In this document: piece after piece, positions 1 through 11,632 of the stretch
Numbering within the stretch: the stretch's first letter is position 1
Layout of the letters: every line of letters begins with the position of its first letter
Assembly (NCBI RefSeq): GCF_027596085.1
Contig: NC_072472.1
Location: forward strand, 15,031,471 to 15,095,470
Length of the DNA stretch: 64,000 bases
Direction: 5' to 3'
From: Anoplopoma fimbria
Lineage: Eukaryota > Chordata > Actinopteri > Perciformes > Anoplopomatidae
Notes under the pieces: generated by a model
Seen by the model: the letters and a program-made list of their open reading frames with translations, nothing else
What the model was told of the DNA's origin: nothing
Database searches by the model: none
Made by a program: the position numbers and the translations under genes

Positions 1-135
1 GCTATTATTGGCTGCTAATTTTCGGGCCTAATATATAGTGCATCCCTAGCAGATACCAGTGGAGTGATTTAGATCAATTTGTATCTGAATCATGTAGTAC
101 AGTGTTGACATTGATTGTGTGTGTTTTCCTGACAG

Positions 136-1758
136 GGGAGGTTCCCCAGTACGAGCTGAGCTTCACCACAGCATCAGAGACGGGAGCAGAACTGTATGAC
201 ATTGTGGTGTTGGCGACGCCGCTCCAGGCCAGTGTCAGGTCAGGGGTCCGGTTCCAAGGTTTCACCCCTCCCTTTGAGGAGCTCCCCGGCGACTATCACA
301 GCACTGTAGCAACCATCGTCCATGGTTACCTCAACACCACTTTCTTTGGTTTCCCGGACCCTCGCCTTTTTCCCTTCGCCAGCGTCTTGACAACTGAGAC
401 GCTCGATCTGTTTTTCAACAGCGTGACAAGTGTTTGTCCCGTCAACATCTCCACTGGCTTCCGGCGTAAGCAGCCCCAAGAGGCAGGAGTCTACAAAGTG
501 TTCTCACCACAACCTCTGGACAAGACTCAGCTCAAAACACTGTTCAGGTCAGCTGCTTCCTCCCTGGTAAAGTACTCATGGTATTAACCAGGGCCGCAAC
601 TAACTATTATTTTCATTACTGCAAAATTTTGCAATTATCTTCTCGATTAGTCATTGGGTTAGAGAATTGTGAAAAATGCCATCATAATTTCCCAAAGTTG
701 ACGTATCTATTTTGCTGGTTTTGTTTGACCATCTGTTCGAATCCCAAATATATTCAATTAACTATCATAACAGACTGACAAATATTCCCAATTCGGGATG
801 TTGGTCAAATTTTGGGAATTTTTGTTAAGAAAATTTTATCAAACAACATTATCAAAATTATTGCAGATTCATTTTGTAAAAAAAATTCAAATGTAATGTA
901 AAACATTGTCATGTTCACCAGCTTAGTTTAGTGTGTAAGCATGCTAACATTTGCTTATTAGCACAAACCAGAAAGTACAGCTGAGGCTGATGGGAATGGC
1001 ATTAGTTTTGCTGGTATTTGTTCATTAACAAAGTAAAAATATTGACCTGATGATAGTGCTACATGAAAAGTTTTGGTCTCACAACTCATCTTGAGGGGAC
1101 CATGACTGTTTGTATCAAATTTCATGGCAATCCAAATATTTGTAAAGATATTTCACTAAAAAACAAACACTACAACCTCATGGTAGCACTAGAGGAAAAT
1201 TAAGGGTATCACCAAAGTTAGTGAGATTCATCCTCTGGGGACCATGAGTTGTGCGCAACACTTCAGTGCAATCTATCAGAAAGATGTTGAGATATTTCAG
1301 TCTGGACCAAAGTGGTGGACAGACCCACATTGCCATCTAAAGAGTACGGCGCTAGTGTAGCTAAAAAGCTGAAGTTTACTCATTTGTCAACGGCCTTGTA
1401 AAAAAATAATGGCAATGCCCTATCACAACGAGATCTTATTAATAATCAGAGTAACACATTTTCTTCTTTACTGTATCTCTCAATCTCTACTATACCTCTC
1501 AATCTCAGGTCATACTACTCCGTGCAGGTGACAGAGTGGCAGGCCTACCCTTGTTACGGCAGCAGTCAGGGACTGCCGCCTGTGGAGCTCCACCCAAATC
1601 TCTACTACCTCAATGGCATTGAGTTGGCTGGCAGCGCGATGGAGATGAGCTCAGTAGCGGCCAAGAACATCGCTCTGCTGGCTTACCACCGCTGGAACCG
1701 ACAGACGGACATGGTGGACCAGAAAGATCTAATGCACAGGATCAAGACTGAGCTATGA
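136..1758 (+). CDS. pcyox1l: Prenylcysteine oxidase-like protein, last two coding exons (5' part outside window)
   Basis: Two coding exons are visible: 136-547 (acceptor ..CTGACAG, donor AG|GTCAGC) and 1509-1758 (acceptor ..ATCTCAG), joined in phase and ending at TGA 1756-1758. They encode about 220 residues. Family-typical stretches are [32 protein letters not shown] across the splice, [17 protein letters not shown] and the C-terminus [13 protein letters not shown]. Prenylcysteine oxidases are FAD-dependent lysosomal or secreted thioether oxidases that release cysteine and a prenyl aldehyde; the like-paralogue is less well characterised. The FRRKQPQEA and LKTLFRSYYSVQ wording matches my recollection of the PCYOX1L paralogue rather than PCYOX1, and human PCYOX1L also lies on 5q. 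The N-terminal FAD-binding part and signal peptide lie to the left of the window. The intervening intron (548-1508) holds two dispersed repeats. Confidence 0.85.
585..780 (+). repeat. Dispersed teleost repeat, copy 1 (MITE-like)
   Basis: An AT-rich segment in the last pcyox1l intron. It shares the ordered blocks AACTAACTATTATTTTCATT, GTGAAAAATGCCAT, TTTTGTTTGACCA and ATATTCAATTAACTATCAT with segments near 13575-13850 (reverse orientation) and 20385-20600. It looks like a common fish MITE-type repeat, but no clean terminal repeats or target duplication can be placed. Confidence 0.5.
905..1370 (+). repeat. Dispersed teleost repeat with internal tandem sub-units
   Basis: Contains the repeated phrases CATGGCAATCCAAATATTTG, TCACCAAAGTTAGTGAGATT, CATCCTCTGGGGACCATGA and GAGATATTTCAGTCTGGACC. 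The same ideas (rain of 'gggaccatga' then 'caaatttcatggcaatcc') occur more than once within about 400 bp, so it is internally repetitive. It sits in the last intron of pcyox1l. I recognise the wording as a repeat common in percomorph genomes but cannot name the family. Confidence 0.55.
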
Positions 1759-4700
1759 CCTGGTAAACTGAAAACCTTATAGCATCACAAAGCCGATGTA
1801 TTAAGGTGCTAAATTTTACATTTCGACTGAAGTCTCTAGTGGCCAAGTATATTGAGACACATCCAAAAATACAACATACATTTAATTGACTGAATCAATG
1901 ATAAATTAATTGAACATAATCTGACCCTGCCATTCTAAAGAAACTTAAACATACAAAAGAAAAACAAGTCAAGTCGAGTTTAAAATTCACTAAAGACAAC
2001 CGTGGTCCTGCGCTACCTTTCAAAGATTGCTTTGTTTTCTATGTGAGAGACATTGCACATATGAGACAGTACTGGTTGAGGATTGATGCTAATGCTAGAT
2101 AGTGGTTTTATCCAAAAATTCAGCTGCTTGAAGCTTTTCTTTGCCAGGAAATAATGAAACCAAGCAACCGCCGCACTTTATCTCAGTCGGACGTGAATGG
2201 ACTCTTGAGAGCTTGTTTTATGAGTTGCCGCTGGTGCGAGTGAACACCAGTTAATATGGGTATTAGTTTAAGGTCACTGGTGATGCTCTGTGTAAATAAA
2301 CATTGCTGTGGTCAAATTTAAGAAAAACACTCTTGGAATCAAGATTGAGAGCATGAATGAGATTCTTATAAATGGCTGCTTTCTGTCTGCGCTGCAACAG
2401 CTATGAGATATGAGACAGATCAGTGTTTTAACTGTCATATAATCAAAAACAACTGCAGCTCTGCTATTACTGTCTATACATTGTACGACTGTTAATGGAT
2501 AGGCTGCTGGCCCAAATCTATAAATAGATTTCTGTAGGATTTTTTTTAAATTAATGAAATAATTATTCAGTGACTCATGGCAGGGGCCACTGGTTCTATT
2601 CTATGTTGCCCCTTTCATCAGACTGTTTCATTATCTTCCCTTCCTGCTGCTTTTGTTGCATAATACAGTGGAAAGAATTTTTTTCAGGGAACAGAGCCAA
2701 CAAGCTTTCACACTGGACCGCATGAAAGCAGAGGACCGATCAGTGGAGCTGCTGGTGGTAATGATGACACTTTCACCCCGTTTTCTCTCAAGCCCTATAG
2801 CTTTATTGAGATCCTACATATAATAGTCGCTGTTATCTTTAAAAAAAACATTTGAAGATACAGTTGGACATTCGCTTTCAGAAATGGCAAGTGCAAAAAA
2901 AGTTGGCGTGATATGAAAACCCTGACTGTTGATTACCTTCATAAGACTGAGAATTGCTTGTTTTGTTCATTTAGAATTGAAAAACTGTGGATTTAGACTG
3001 AAGTGGATTTCTGGACTTGGAAAACCTTATTTAACTGTTGTCAACAGAAAACTTTGTTATTCGAAAGGGCTTTAGTTGACAGATAATGTGATCATGTTCT
3101 GTGATGAGAAAACGCCACAACCCTGTAATCTGATGGAATTGTGTCAAAACTCTACAATGGCGTCAGAAATCATGTTGGTCGATCTGTTATGAAGACTAAT
3201 GAAATTATCTTTTTTTTTTTTTTTTTTTTATTTCACTCCGCAACAGCTTTTGTACATAGAAGAGTCAAATATTTGTTGCAACAGTACCTTTTATTATATG
3301 CTGTAAAACGAATGGACACAATGAGTATTATAGAACCATTTTGTGGATTAACCATAGGGATTGACAAAACAATCTCAATTCAAGGTCCATTTACTGGGCT
3401 TTTGAAGAGCTTTCAACATCATCTAAGAATCCACATGGACTGACAGACTGAGCAAACTCCATCCACTGATGAAGGTTGTGAGATGTGATTTTAAAGTGAA
3501 GACAAAGTGAGTATGGAGACCTTGAGTCAAGGTTATTATGTCAAACAACAGATCTGTGTGACTGTTCACACCTAACCACTATTGCTTTACAAATATAACT
3601 TTTTGCTAAATATAGCATGTATCAACATATTTCATCTGCCCGATAAACAAAATAATGCAACTGTTTTTAATCAATGAAGTGCACTATTTTGAGTGTTGAT
3701 TAAATTAAGTTTGGATGGATTGCTATGAATTCTTTTCTTCTTTTTTTTTAAATACTGAAAACTCACTCTGATTTATTGTGCGCATTCAGGTTTTATTCAA
3801 TGTCTAGTAATAATTGCGCAGAAGAAGATTGATTTGTTGAAAAACTACCATTGAGCACTGAACAAAATCTCTTTTCTTGCTAAATTTCACTCTGCCGGTG
3901 TTTGAGTTATTTAAAGTTGAACTGTCTTACTTGAATGGGAATAAAAAAGAAAGTTATAAAAGAGATATGTCACAACAGGAGGTCTACCGATGGTGGTTGA
4001 GTGTTTGCAAATTCTTACCACGTTTATTCCAGTGGATAGTTTTAAATTGTTGGTTTAAAGATTTAAAAATCAGATTCATGCGGTTAAATGGACGACATGC
4101 CGCCGCTGTGTGTCACTGTGAGGGGAGTTTTCATACTGGGCTCTAATTATGAGATCCTAAAGCTGCCTAATTGACCCACTAAATTATATATTTCAGCCTT
4201 TATGTCCTGAAATTGAAGAAGTGGCCATATATCTCAAGAAAGTCATTTGAGATCCTGTCACTGTCCTTTAGATCACTAATTATTTCATGTCAAAGATGCC
4301 AAAATTAAGTTTATTGGACCATCATGGACCCACACCTGCTAAGCTGTGTGACAGACTTCTGCTCTTCGTGAAGAAAGATTGATTCCTCATCTAATGATTT
4401 AAATGCTAAGGAAAATTACTGTATTTTCCAGCTGACCTCTTGTTAAGTGTTTGAAGATGAGCCATTTGAGGATGACGCAGTGTACTGTATTAATTATCAA
4501 GAATGTAAAACTTTCAAGGAAGTGAAAAGCATCAATAGGCAAACAACAAAGCTTATCCTCTTCTCCCCAGTAGTCTGTTTATTATGATGTTGTGTATAAT
4601 GGGGCCTGTGTCTCGTCCTCTTTGGCTTCCCAGCAGAAATGGCACAATCACAATGCTGATAATAGAATGAAAAGGGAACATTCGAAACAAATAATCTCAA

Positions 4701-5131
4701 GACTCAGACATTTGATTAAATATGCTGCAACATGGGTCCCTTATGCTTATAAATGTCTGTTAAGTCACTATCGCTGAAAGAGGTGACACTGTGTTGATTG
4801 AGCCTATAGCAGAATGATGACGTATTACAACATACACTTAAATATATACTTATATATTTGCAGAAATTAAAACTGGTTGTCCATGATGACATTCCCGGAC
4901 AAATAATGCTGTTCTACAGTTGTTCTCTGTTGTATAAGCACAACAAATGGATCCCACACAATTTTGCACACTATTAAAAACAAGACGGCAGACTGCTAAA
5001 CTCAAACAAAATTCCATTGTTTACACTCAAATATAGTTCCTAAATCAACCAGGACTGAAATATCTAGGATGCCACTTTAAATCCTTCTACTGTATGTTGA
5101 TGAGCCATCAGTCACCTCAGTCAAACTGCAG
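1759..5131. other. 3' flank of pcyox1l; no supported gene
   Basis: The pcyox1l 3'UTR presumably begins here. The best poly(A) signal is AATAAA at 2295-2300, about 540 bases past the stop. Beyond it the sequence is AT-rich with stops in all frames. Short open frames at 3141-3443 and 3877-4146 include a poly-T run and match nothing I recognise. A possible small orphan exon at 2688-2757 is described in the findings. Confidence 0.5.
2295..2300 (+). terminator. Candidate poly(A) signal of pcyox1l
   Basis: AATAAA in TGTAAATAAACATTGC, the first canonical hexamer downstream of the pcyox1l stop at 1758. Use of the site is inferred. Confidence 0.4.
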
Positions 5132-5459
5132 CAGTGGTATCCAGATATTTTACTTAAATAAAAGAAGCATTACCATCATGTTAAAAAACCTATTACAAGT
5201 TTAAAATACTGCATAACTATTGCTGAAGAAAAAGTACCAAAGTATTATTATCAAAATATGCTTAAAGTACCAAAAGTAGCTTAACCTATACAATGTATTC
5301 GCTATTTTTCATTTTGTATTAATAATCTAAATCTGCACTTAAATAGTTACTAAATGTAGTTAAGTAAAAACTACAATATTTGCCTCCGAAATGTAGCGGA
5401 GAAGAAGTATTGAGTAGCATTAATTGAAAATACTTGAGTAAAGTACAAGTACCTCACTG
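5132..5459 (+). mobile_element. Eroded MITE (probably hAT-like, CAGTGG...CACTG ends)
   Basis: Begins CAGTGGTATCCAGATATTTT, contains AAAGTACCAAAAGTA and TTGCCTCCGAAATGTAGCGG, and ends GTAAAGTACAAGTACCTCACTG. The layout, with inward 'acttaagtaaaagta' style blocks at both ends, is that of a very common percomorph MITE. This copy has lost a clean terminal repeat on the right, and no target duplication is legible, so the superfamily is inferred. Confidence 0.55.
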
Positions 5460-7359
5460 GGGATTGATCCATTGCATACATAAACAATCAATAAAACGGT
5501 ACAAAAAATAGTTTATTTAAGTTTAGTTCATTTTCCTGATCTGTTTATTACAAAATAAACACTTTCTTTTAACCTTGAGCTATTCTATAGTAACATTTTG
5601 AATACTTATATAACTAATATGTGTGATTTTGTCGTGTGGAATTTTTATTTTTATTTTATTGTATTTTGGGTTTCTGGCAGCTATGTACTTTTTTAAATCG
5701 ACAAAATTATCCGTCAGACTTAAACTAAATCTGTGCTAAAAAAAGAATAGTGTACATGTGTGGGTAAGAACAAAAAAGAATGCATAGAATTTGAGCATGC
5801 ATTAACCAAAATGAACCTAGACTCCAGAGTTATTAACACATGATACATCATGTTGTGTGCCCTACATGAATGAAATTTGTTTAAATAATAACAATACTGT
5901 TGAATGGAAAGACAAGTCTCTATTCAGTAGAAGCTCACAAATTCCCCAGAATTCGCACACACTAACACACTGCATATTTCATCACATCATCAACGTGACT
6001 GAGCTCTCTGCAGGCTGTTTGATGTGTGTGTGATATCTGTAATCAGAGTGTTAGATCTGCGCAGTGGAAGCATGTACAGCTGCTGTGTTCATGCTGCTGC
6101 CAGCTTCAACTGACCTGCACAGATACATTGATCCAACGGTAGGTTTAAGAGAAAGATCCAGCAACTCGCTCTCTGTCCGCTGCAGGGTGGAGGTCAAAGG
6201 TTACTCTGAGAGATCCCTTGCATCTTGTGATGTTATTTTGTTCCCTGGCTCTGCTGTTTGGCCTGAAACAAGGCAGCTTTCAGGCCCAGTACTGTTGACG
6301 TTGGTCTATTTCTCCTGAGTAATATTGAAAGTGAAAGAGTAATTGTGTATTTTTCTCTGTGACTTCTCTTTCTCTAAAAGCTTCAACTAAGACCATAACT
6401 GCTTTAGAAAAATTATAATAGATGTATTTAATTTCTTTGTTTATTGTCTGTCTTTACCTGAGGTTGTAGCACTTGTTAATGGCTGGAGTCATAGTTTCTC
6501 TTTCCAGTGAATGTGGGGCGGTGGCTTCCTGGAACAGCTGGTTAGAGATAATTTATTTTGGACTGAGCTGAATAGAGACCGTTTGTGATTTCATGTGGAT
6601 CAGGCAGTTGATTGCTTTTAACTTATCTTAAAACAGTTATCCACAGTTGGGACTGAATATTATACGTTATTGAGAAATGTAATCAATAAATGTTGTTGAA
6701 AGTTCACAAAGTTGTAAAAATGTGGAAAATCTTTGTCACAAAGATTATGATAAGAAAATAATTTATTGTAGAGTTTTCCTGTAAACAAAGCTCCTGTTCA
6801 CATCCAGTGTCACTCACCAAAATGCATTACGAAGCACAAAACCTTTACAAAGCAGAATTATTATTTTTTTATGTTGAACCTTGCACTACATCTTGATGAC
6901 ATGCTAGTGATTACTCTTCTTCCCTGATGATGGTGCCATGCTTTGTTTCTCTGCTCGTTTTTCCACCTGTAAGACGGTGGGAAAGTGTGAAACCACTTGT
7001 CACCGTCATGCATGTATCCTTGTGCATGAGAACAAACAAAAAGGAGATCAACTTGCAAAACCATTTGCTCTAGAGTGCTACTACTTGTCAAAACTCCACA
7101 GGGAGCCTTAATGCATTCAAGTTAATGATGCCTTATATGTCTACACCAGAGTTGTTTTCATGGCATAGTGGAAAATCCCTAAACAACTGCATTCATGACC
7201 TCATGTGGAGAATTAACATTTTACAGAAAAAAAAAAAAAAGAAAATGTTTTTGAGAATGTCTTGCCGGTGCTTGGTCTTAACGAGACAAAGTAGATATTG
7301 GGGACGAACAACTTCAATATTTCTATCCAATGCAATATTACATGAAAACGGCGAAATGT
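5460..7359. other. Intergenic, AT-rich; no supported gene
   Basis: No exon with recognisable protein similarity was found. A modest open frame at 6064-6318 begins in a slightly more GC-rich patch but matches no family I know. The stretch lies between the pcyox1l 3' flank and the promoter-like block upstream of crebrf. Confidence 0.45.
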
Positions 7360-7584
7360 TTGCACCCATCTCTGGGCTCTGCTCCTATTCGTCCAGCGCC
7401 GCACCACGTGGTCAGGCAGTCACGCGCTTTCCAGCAACCCGTCAGGAAGAAGAAAAACAAAACAAACCCGAGATATAGCTGTAACAGCGTGCGGACTCCA
7501 TTGGAAAGAGGGTCCTGTTTTCCCAACGGGAGGACATACACGAGGTCCAAAACCAAGCGAGACGCATGCATGTGCGTCCTGAAA
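7360..7584 (+). promoter_or_regulatory. Candidate crebrf promoter and non-coding first exon
   Basis: CpG content rises sharply after a long AT-rich region. A perfect 10-bp palindrome ACCACGTGGT (an E-box) lies at 7403-7412. A good splice donor, CTGAAA|GTGAGT, follows at 7585. The next + strand gene is crebrf, whose start-codon exon at 16103-16350 has an upstream acceptor, so an upstream 5'UTR exon is required somewhere. This block is the best candidate. The transcription start cannot be fixed from sequence alone. Confidence 0.4.
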
Positions 7585-8689
7585 GTGAGTAGGGGCCTCG
7601 ATTGATCCGTTTTGGGGGTTTCTCTGCTGGACGGAGGATGTGTGTGTCCTCCGCGGCAGAGCATTAGCCCGTGAAGCTAACGGTAGGTTGTTGTTTTGTA
7701 TCGGGCTTCAGCTGGGATGAGGAAGGGGGCGGGCGGAGGCCATACTGACTGAGAGCTGCGGGTGAAAGGGAAACGGGATCCGTCGGTCCCGAATATAAAA
7801 ATATTATAAAATAAAAAAACACAGTTTGTGGTAAAAACACTCACCGTGTTTCTTAGTGTGTACTGCAGTTTATCCAGCTCCTGCAGGAAGTGTTACGGTG
7901 TAGAAATGTAGTGATGATCTGAGAGACATTTCCGTTTCTTCGCGCTAAACCTGCACAGATATTGTGTCCCGTTGGTTTTGTTGATGTGTCATTAGCTGGT
8001 TGCTTTGTCCCAAAAGTGAGGTTACATGTCCCTGTCGGGGTGAGGATGTTTAAAACCTCCACTTATTGGAAGAAGATTGGCTTCTCTACTTTTAAACTGT
8101 CCAAAGCATGCTGCACCTTCTTACAACAGACTTACCTCTATTTGACCTGTCATTGTTTTAATGCGTTAAGAAGAACCTCATTTAATCTAATTTAAGTGTG
8201 TTTAAGGTGAGAGGACTTGGTGTGCCAGTGAAATATGCGACACTGACTTTTTGAAGGCAGCCCCGTGCTCTCTGTAGGTACACGCCCCCCAACAAGACAC
8301 TCTGCTGCTGCGAGAAAGCTCGACACAGATACACATTTACATGCGATGTAAGTCAAATAATGCATCCGAATCAGACTTCTGTTTACACCCAGGATGTGTG
8401 TTAAGTAACGATGTGTCTGTGGAGATAGATTATAATGGATTTCCACCTCAACAACCCGCTGTATAGTTTAATTACAACCGATTTCGGTTAATACATGTTT
8501 GATCTGGTGTCTCCTCTTAAGTTTAAATACAAACAAATGTCACGGTTTGCTGCAAAACCTTATGTTGTGTTCAGGTGTCGTGTTGGGGGGTAGATTTGAC
8601 ATTAAATGTATTTTAAAATATATCTAACTAGGCCACGGGCTTATAGGCCTCCAACTTGTTTATCTTCTGCCTCAACCTAGATTGAAACG

Positions 8690-8925
8690 GGCTCTTTAGT
8701 AGGTAGCAGTTTCCGGGATTGACAGTCGTAGCGGCCATTCCCGCACGTCAGAAGGCGGGACGTCATTTCGGCTCGACCAATAGGATTGAAGGATTTGGTG
8801 GGTGTTGGCGCAACGCGTTAGATTGAGGTTTGTTTTGCTTTGCTGAGGATCTGTGATGAGTGCAGAGACTGGCGTGATGCTGGTGACATCCATGGATTCA
8901 TTGGCGTTGATGAAAGGTAATTTGT
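8690..8925 (+). promoter_or_regulatory. Second promoter-like block with CRE-like sites and a donor
   Basis: A GC-richer island contains CACGTCAG near 8744, GGACGTCATT near 8759 (one mismatch from the CRE TGACGTCA), an inverted-CCAAT context (CCAATAGG near 8779), and an ATG near 8853. The ATG is followed by an open frame running to AAAG|GTAATT, a possible donor. It could be an alternative crebrf first exon, a separate short transcript, or an enhancer. Confidence 0.3.
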
Positions 8926-11580
8926 AATTGATACCCGCCTGTTCGATGGGGATAATGCTGATGTTGGATGGTGATAATGATGATGGTGATAATGAGGATT
9001 TATTTTTAGATGTAGACGTTTGTGCACTATGACTGTGCTTCTTCAAAGCAAGTGAATCCATCACAAAGAGATGTAGAGATGTCATTTTTTGTTTTTAAGA
9101 CATTGAGTTAAAGAATATTAATATTTTCATTACTATGTACTACTGTTTCATACCGTTTTCTGTAGTGTTTTGTGTTTTTATACTGGAATTGTAGGTGTAA
9201 ATATATGGTTTTGTGAAACTGCAAAGCTCAGTGTGCATTCATCAGCAGTTGCAGTGTCTGTAGAGCTGGTCATTTTTAAAATTGCTTTTGTAACAAGCAT
9301 TTGTAGCCTACAACATAAGCATCACATGCATCAAATTCAGGGTATTTTTAAAAGTCCCTTTTAGTATTTAATTGTTCTATTGTTCTTAACTTATTATCGT
9401 AATTAACTTGTGCTTGTGTGGTTATAGCAGAGGATCCCAAACAGAGATAGCAAAAAGAACCATGTTGAATCTTATTGAAATAACATGACCAAGAATATGA
9501 TCTGTGTGTTCCTGTTTGCAAATATTTCTCATTCTCATTCAAAGTTAAATGCCCAAACATTTTTAAACACAAGGCTCTCCTTCTATATTGATGGTGAACT
9601 TGAGATCAAGATAGACTTCCTCATAAACTTTGTCATTTTGATTCAACTGACTTGGTTGCTAGTTGAGCATCACCAGCAGAGCTTTTCTTGTACTTTCAAC
9701 TTCAGTGTTCTTGTGTCATGTAACTTGTTAGCAGAAGACATTGGTTGAAATGTGTGTGAGAGTCGGAGAGGAGACTGCTGGTGTTGACAGAGTTTGTTGT
9801 GTTGGAGTATAGTAAGCGTAGATAGTGTTATATAAATTATGCTCAATGTCATGGCAGAATATTGAGCTAATATTTGACAATGTGGATGTGATACGATGTT
9901 AGAAGTCTCCAAGTCAGAAACACAAAAACAAATAAACCGGATCTAACGAAAGATAATGAAAAATGTTTTATATTTCTGTAGGGTCCTTTCCATAATGTCG
10001 TCAGCTAAACAACAATCTGAGCCTGTCAGTGGTAAAACAACAAGCCCTTTTAGTGGACATACATAGACATTGAGAAGTTGCCCCGAGCGTTTACATCTAC
10101 TGCTTGGCATCAGCCGTCTGCAGCATTCTTTCTTGCTCAACACTGGACCAATTACAAAAAATGTTGTTGCCATTTGTCACTTATACACAAGAACATGGTG
10201 AAATAGGATCCAGGTTAGAGATACCGAAGTTACCCTTTACATGTACTTAACGCTGTATCGTTCCAAAATTAATCTGATTAATTTACCTTGTTAACAGCAT
10301 GCATATTGACCTGTCGTAGCAGGAAAAGTACAGGGGAGGCTAAAAACGTAACCATGGCTCAGTTTAAGAAATGATTGCAATGCAGCACAGCAACTAACAA
10401 TGGTATTAGTTACACCTGTGTTTGATACGTCAATCAACAGTTTTTCCTCTGGTCATGTGTGCTCCCATTGCAATAGCTGTGTGACACCCCAAGGGGGGGC
10501 ACCCCTCAACTGGCTTACAGTAATTCTCCTCTAGCTGTGTTGTTGTGTTACAGAGCTGCTGTGGATAAGACCCAGACATCTGTAGTAAAGAATACCTATC
10601 AGTTGTGACATATACTTGATGATTGTTTCTCAGTGCTGAACCCATACTCATACTCATTGGTCTGAGCTGTAGAAGGTAGTAAAATTGAGGTAATAGATGA
10701 GCCAAAATATTTACAAGTAAGACAAACAAATTAAATAACCCATCAAAATTTGTTTAGCATGTGTCTTTTAAATGCTCACCAGGATTACCCTGAATAGCCA
10801 CATAGCAGCAATGAATTTGCTCCCTTAAGAGATGTTAATAGTGCAGAACTCTGGTGCAAGGGCTGTTCAGTGAACTGTAGAAGGAATTTGCACTGGTAGT
10901 GCACCTTGTTGACTGAGTGGGCCGGTCTCTCTAACCATGAGTTTTAACCATAAACCCATCTTGTGTTATCTGTTTAAGATAGATATCTTATCTGTCAATA
11001 CGCAAGTGATACATTGTCACTGTTATTGATTTGCTAGTCCTACTGTCACCTACCTGGTTATACCACCGTCAAATAGGAAATTGCCATATGAGTGAAATGC
11101 TAAAAGTCCCAAACTTTATGCACAACTGGCTGTTGTTGAGCATCCATATTTTGTGTTTTGCAGCGATGTACAAACACATTAAAGAGTGTTGGATTAATTT
11201 CCTCACATGGTGTTCAGAGCTTCTCTCACATTAAGCAAATAGTCTGGCATCTCCTGCTTCTTATCCGGTAAGGAATCAGGGACCGACTGGTATCCGTGGG
11301 TAACTCATTCCAGATAAGACACTGCTGATTGGCCTACTTGGATCACGTCCAATGTTGTGAGGCGGAGAATGTGAGCTGTTTGCATGATAGTGCTGCAACG
11401 AGCACAGTCACCACAATCCTCCTCTTTTTGTTCAGACCTGAGCTAACAGAGACGGGTCGTTTGTTGATATGTAATATAATATGAATATTTATTTTTATTT
11501 TAACTCGATAAATGACAACAAATTAATTAAAAACATTTTTTTAATTATTACTTTTGCATTAAACTTTTTTCCACACTTGA

Positions 11581-11632
11581 TTAATTAATTAATTAATTAA
11601 TTAACAGAGTTTTAGTTAATTAATTAATTAAT
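11581..11632. repeat. (TTAA)n simple repeat, two tracts
   Basis: TTAA runs at 11581-11604 and 11615-11632 are separated by CAGAGTTTTAG. Confidence 0.85.

Noticed and set aside
136..1758. Naming the first gene pcyox1 rather than pcyox1l
   Set aside because: The FRRKQPQEA and TLFRSYYSVQ stretches fit the like-paralogue as I recall it; the alternative is not fully excluded because only the C-terminal part is visible.
8696..9085. 129-codon minus-strand open frame opposite the second promoter block
   Set aside because: Low-complexity Ser/His-rich translation of GATGGT-type repeats; looks like a shadow of + strand sequence.
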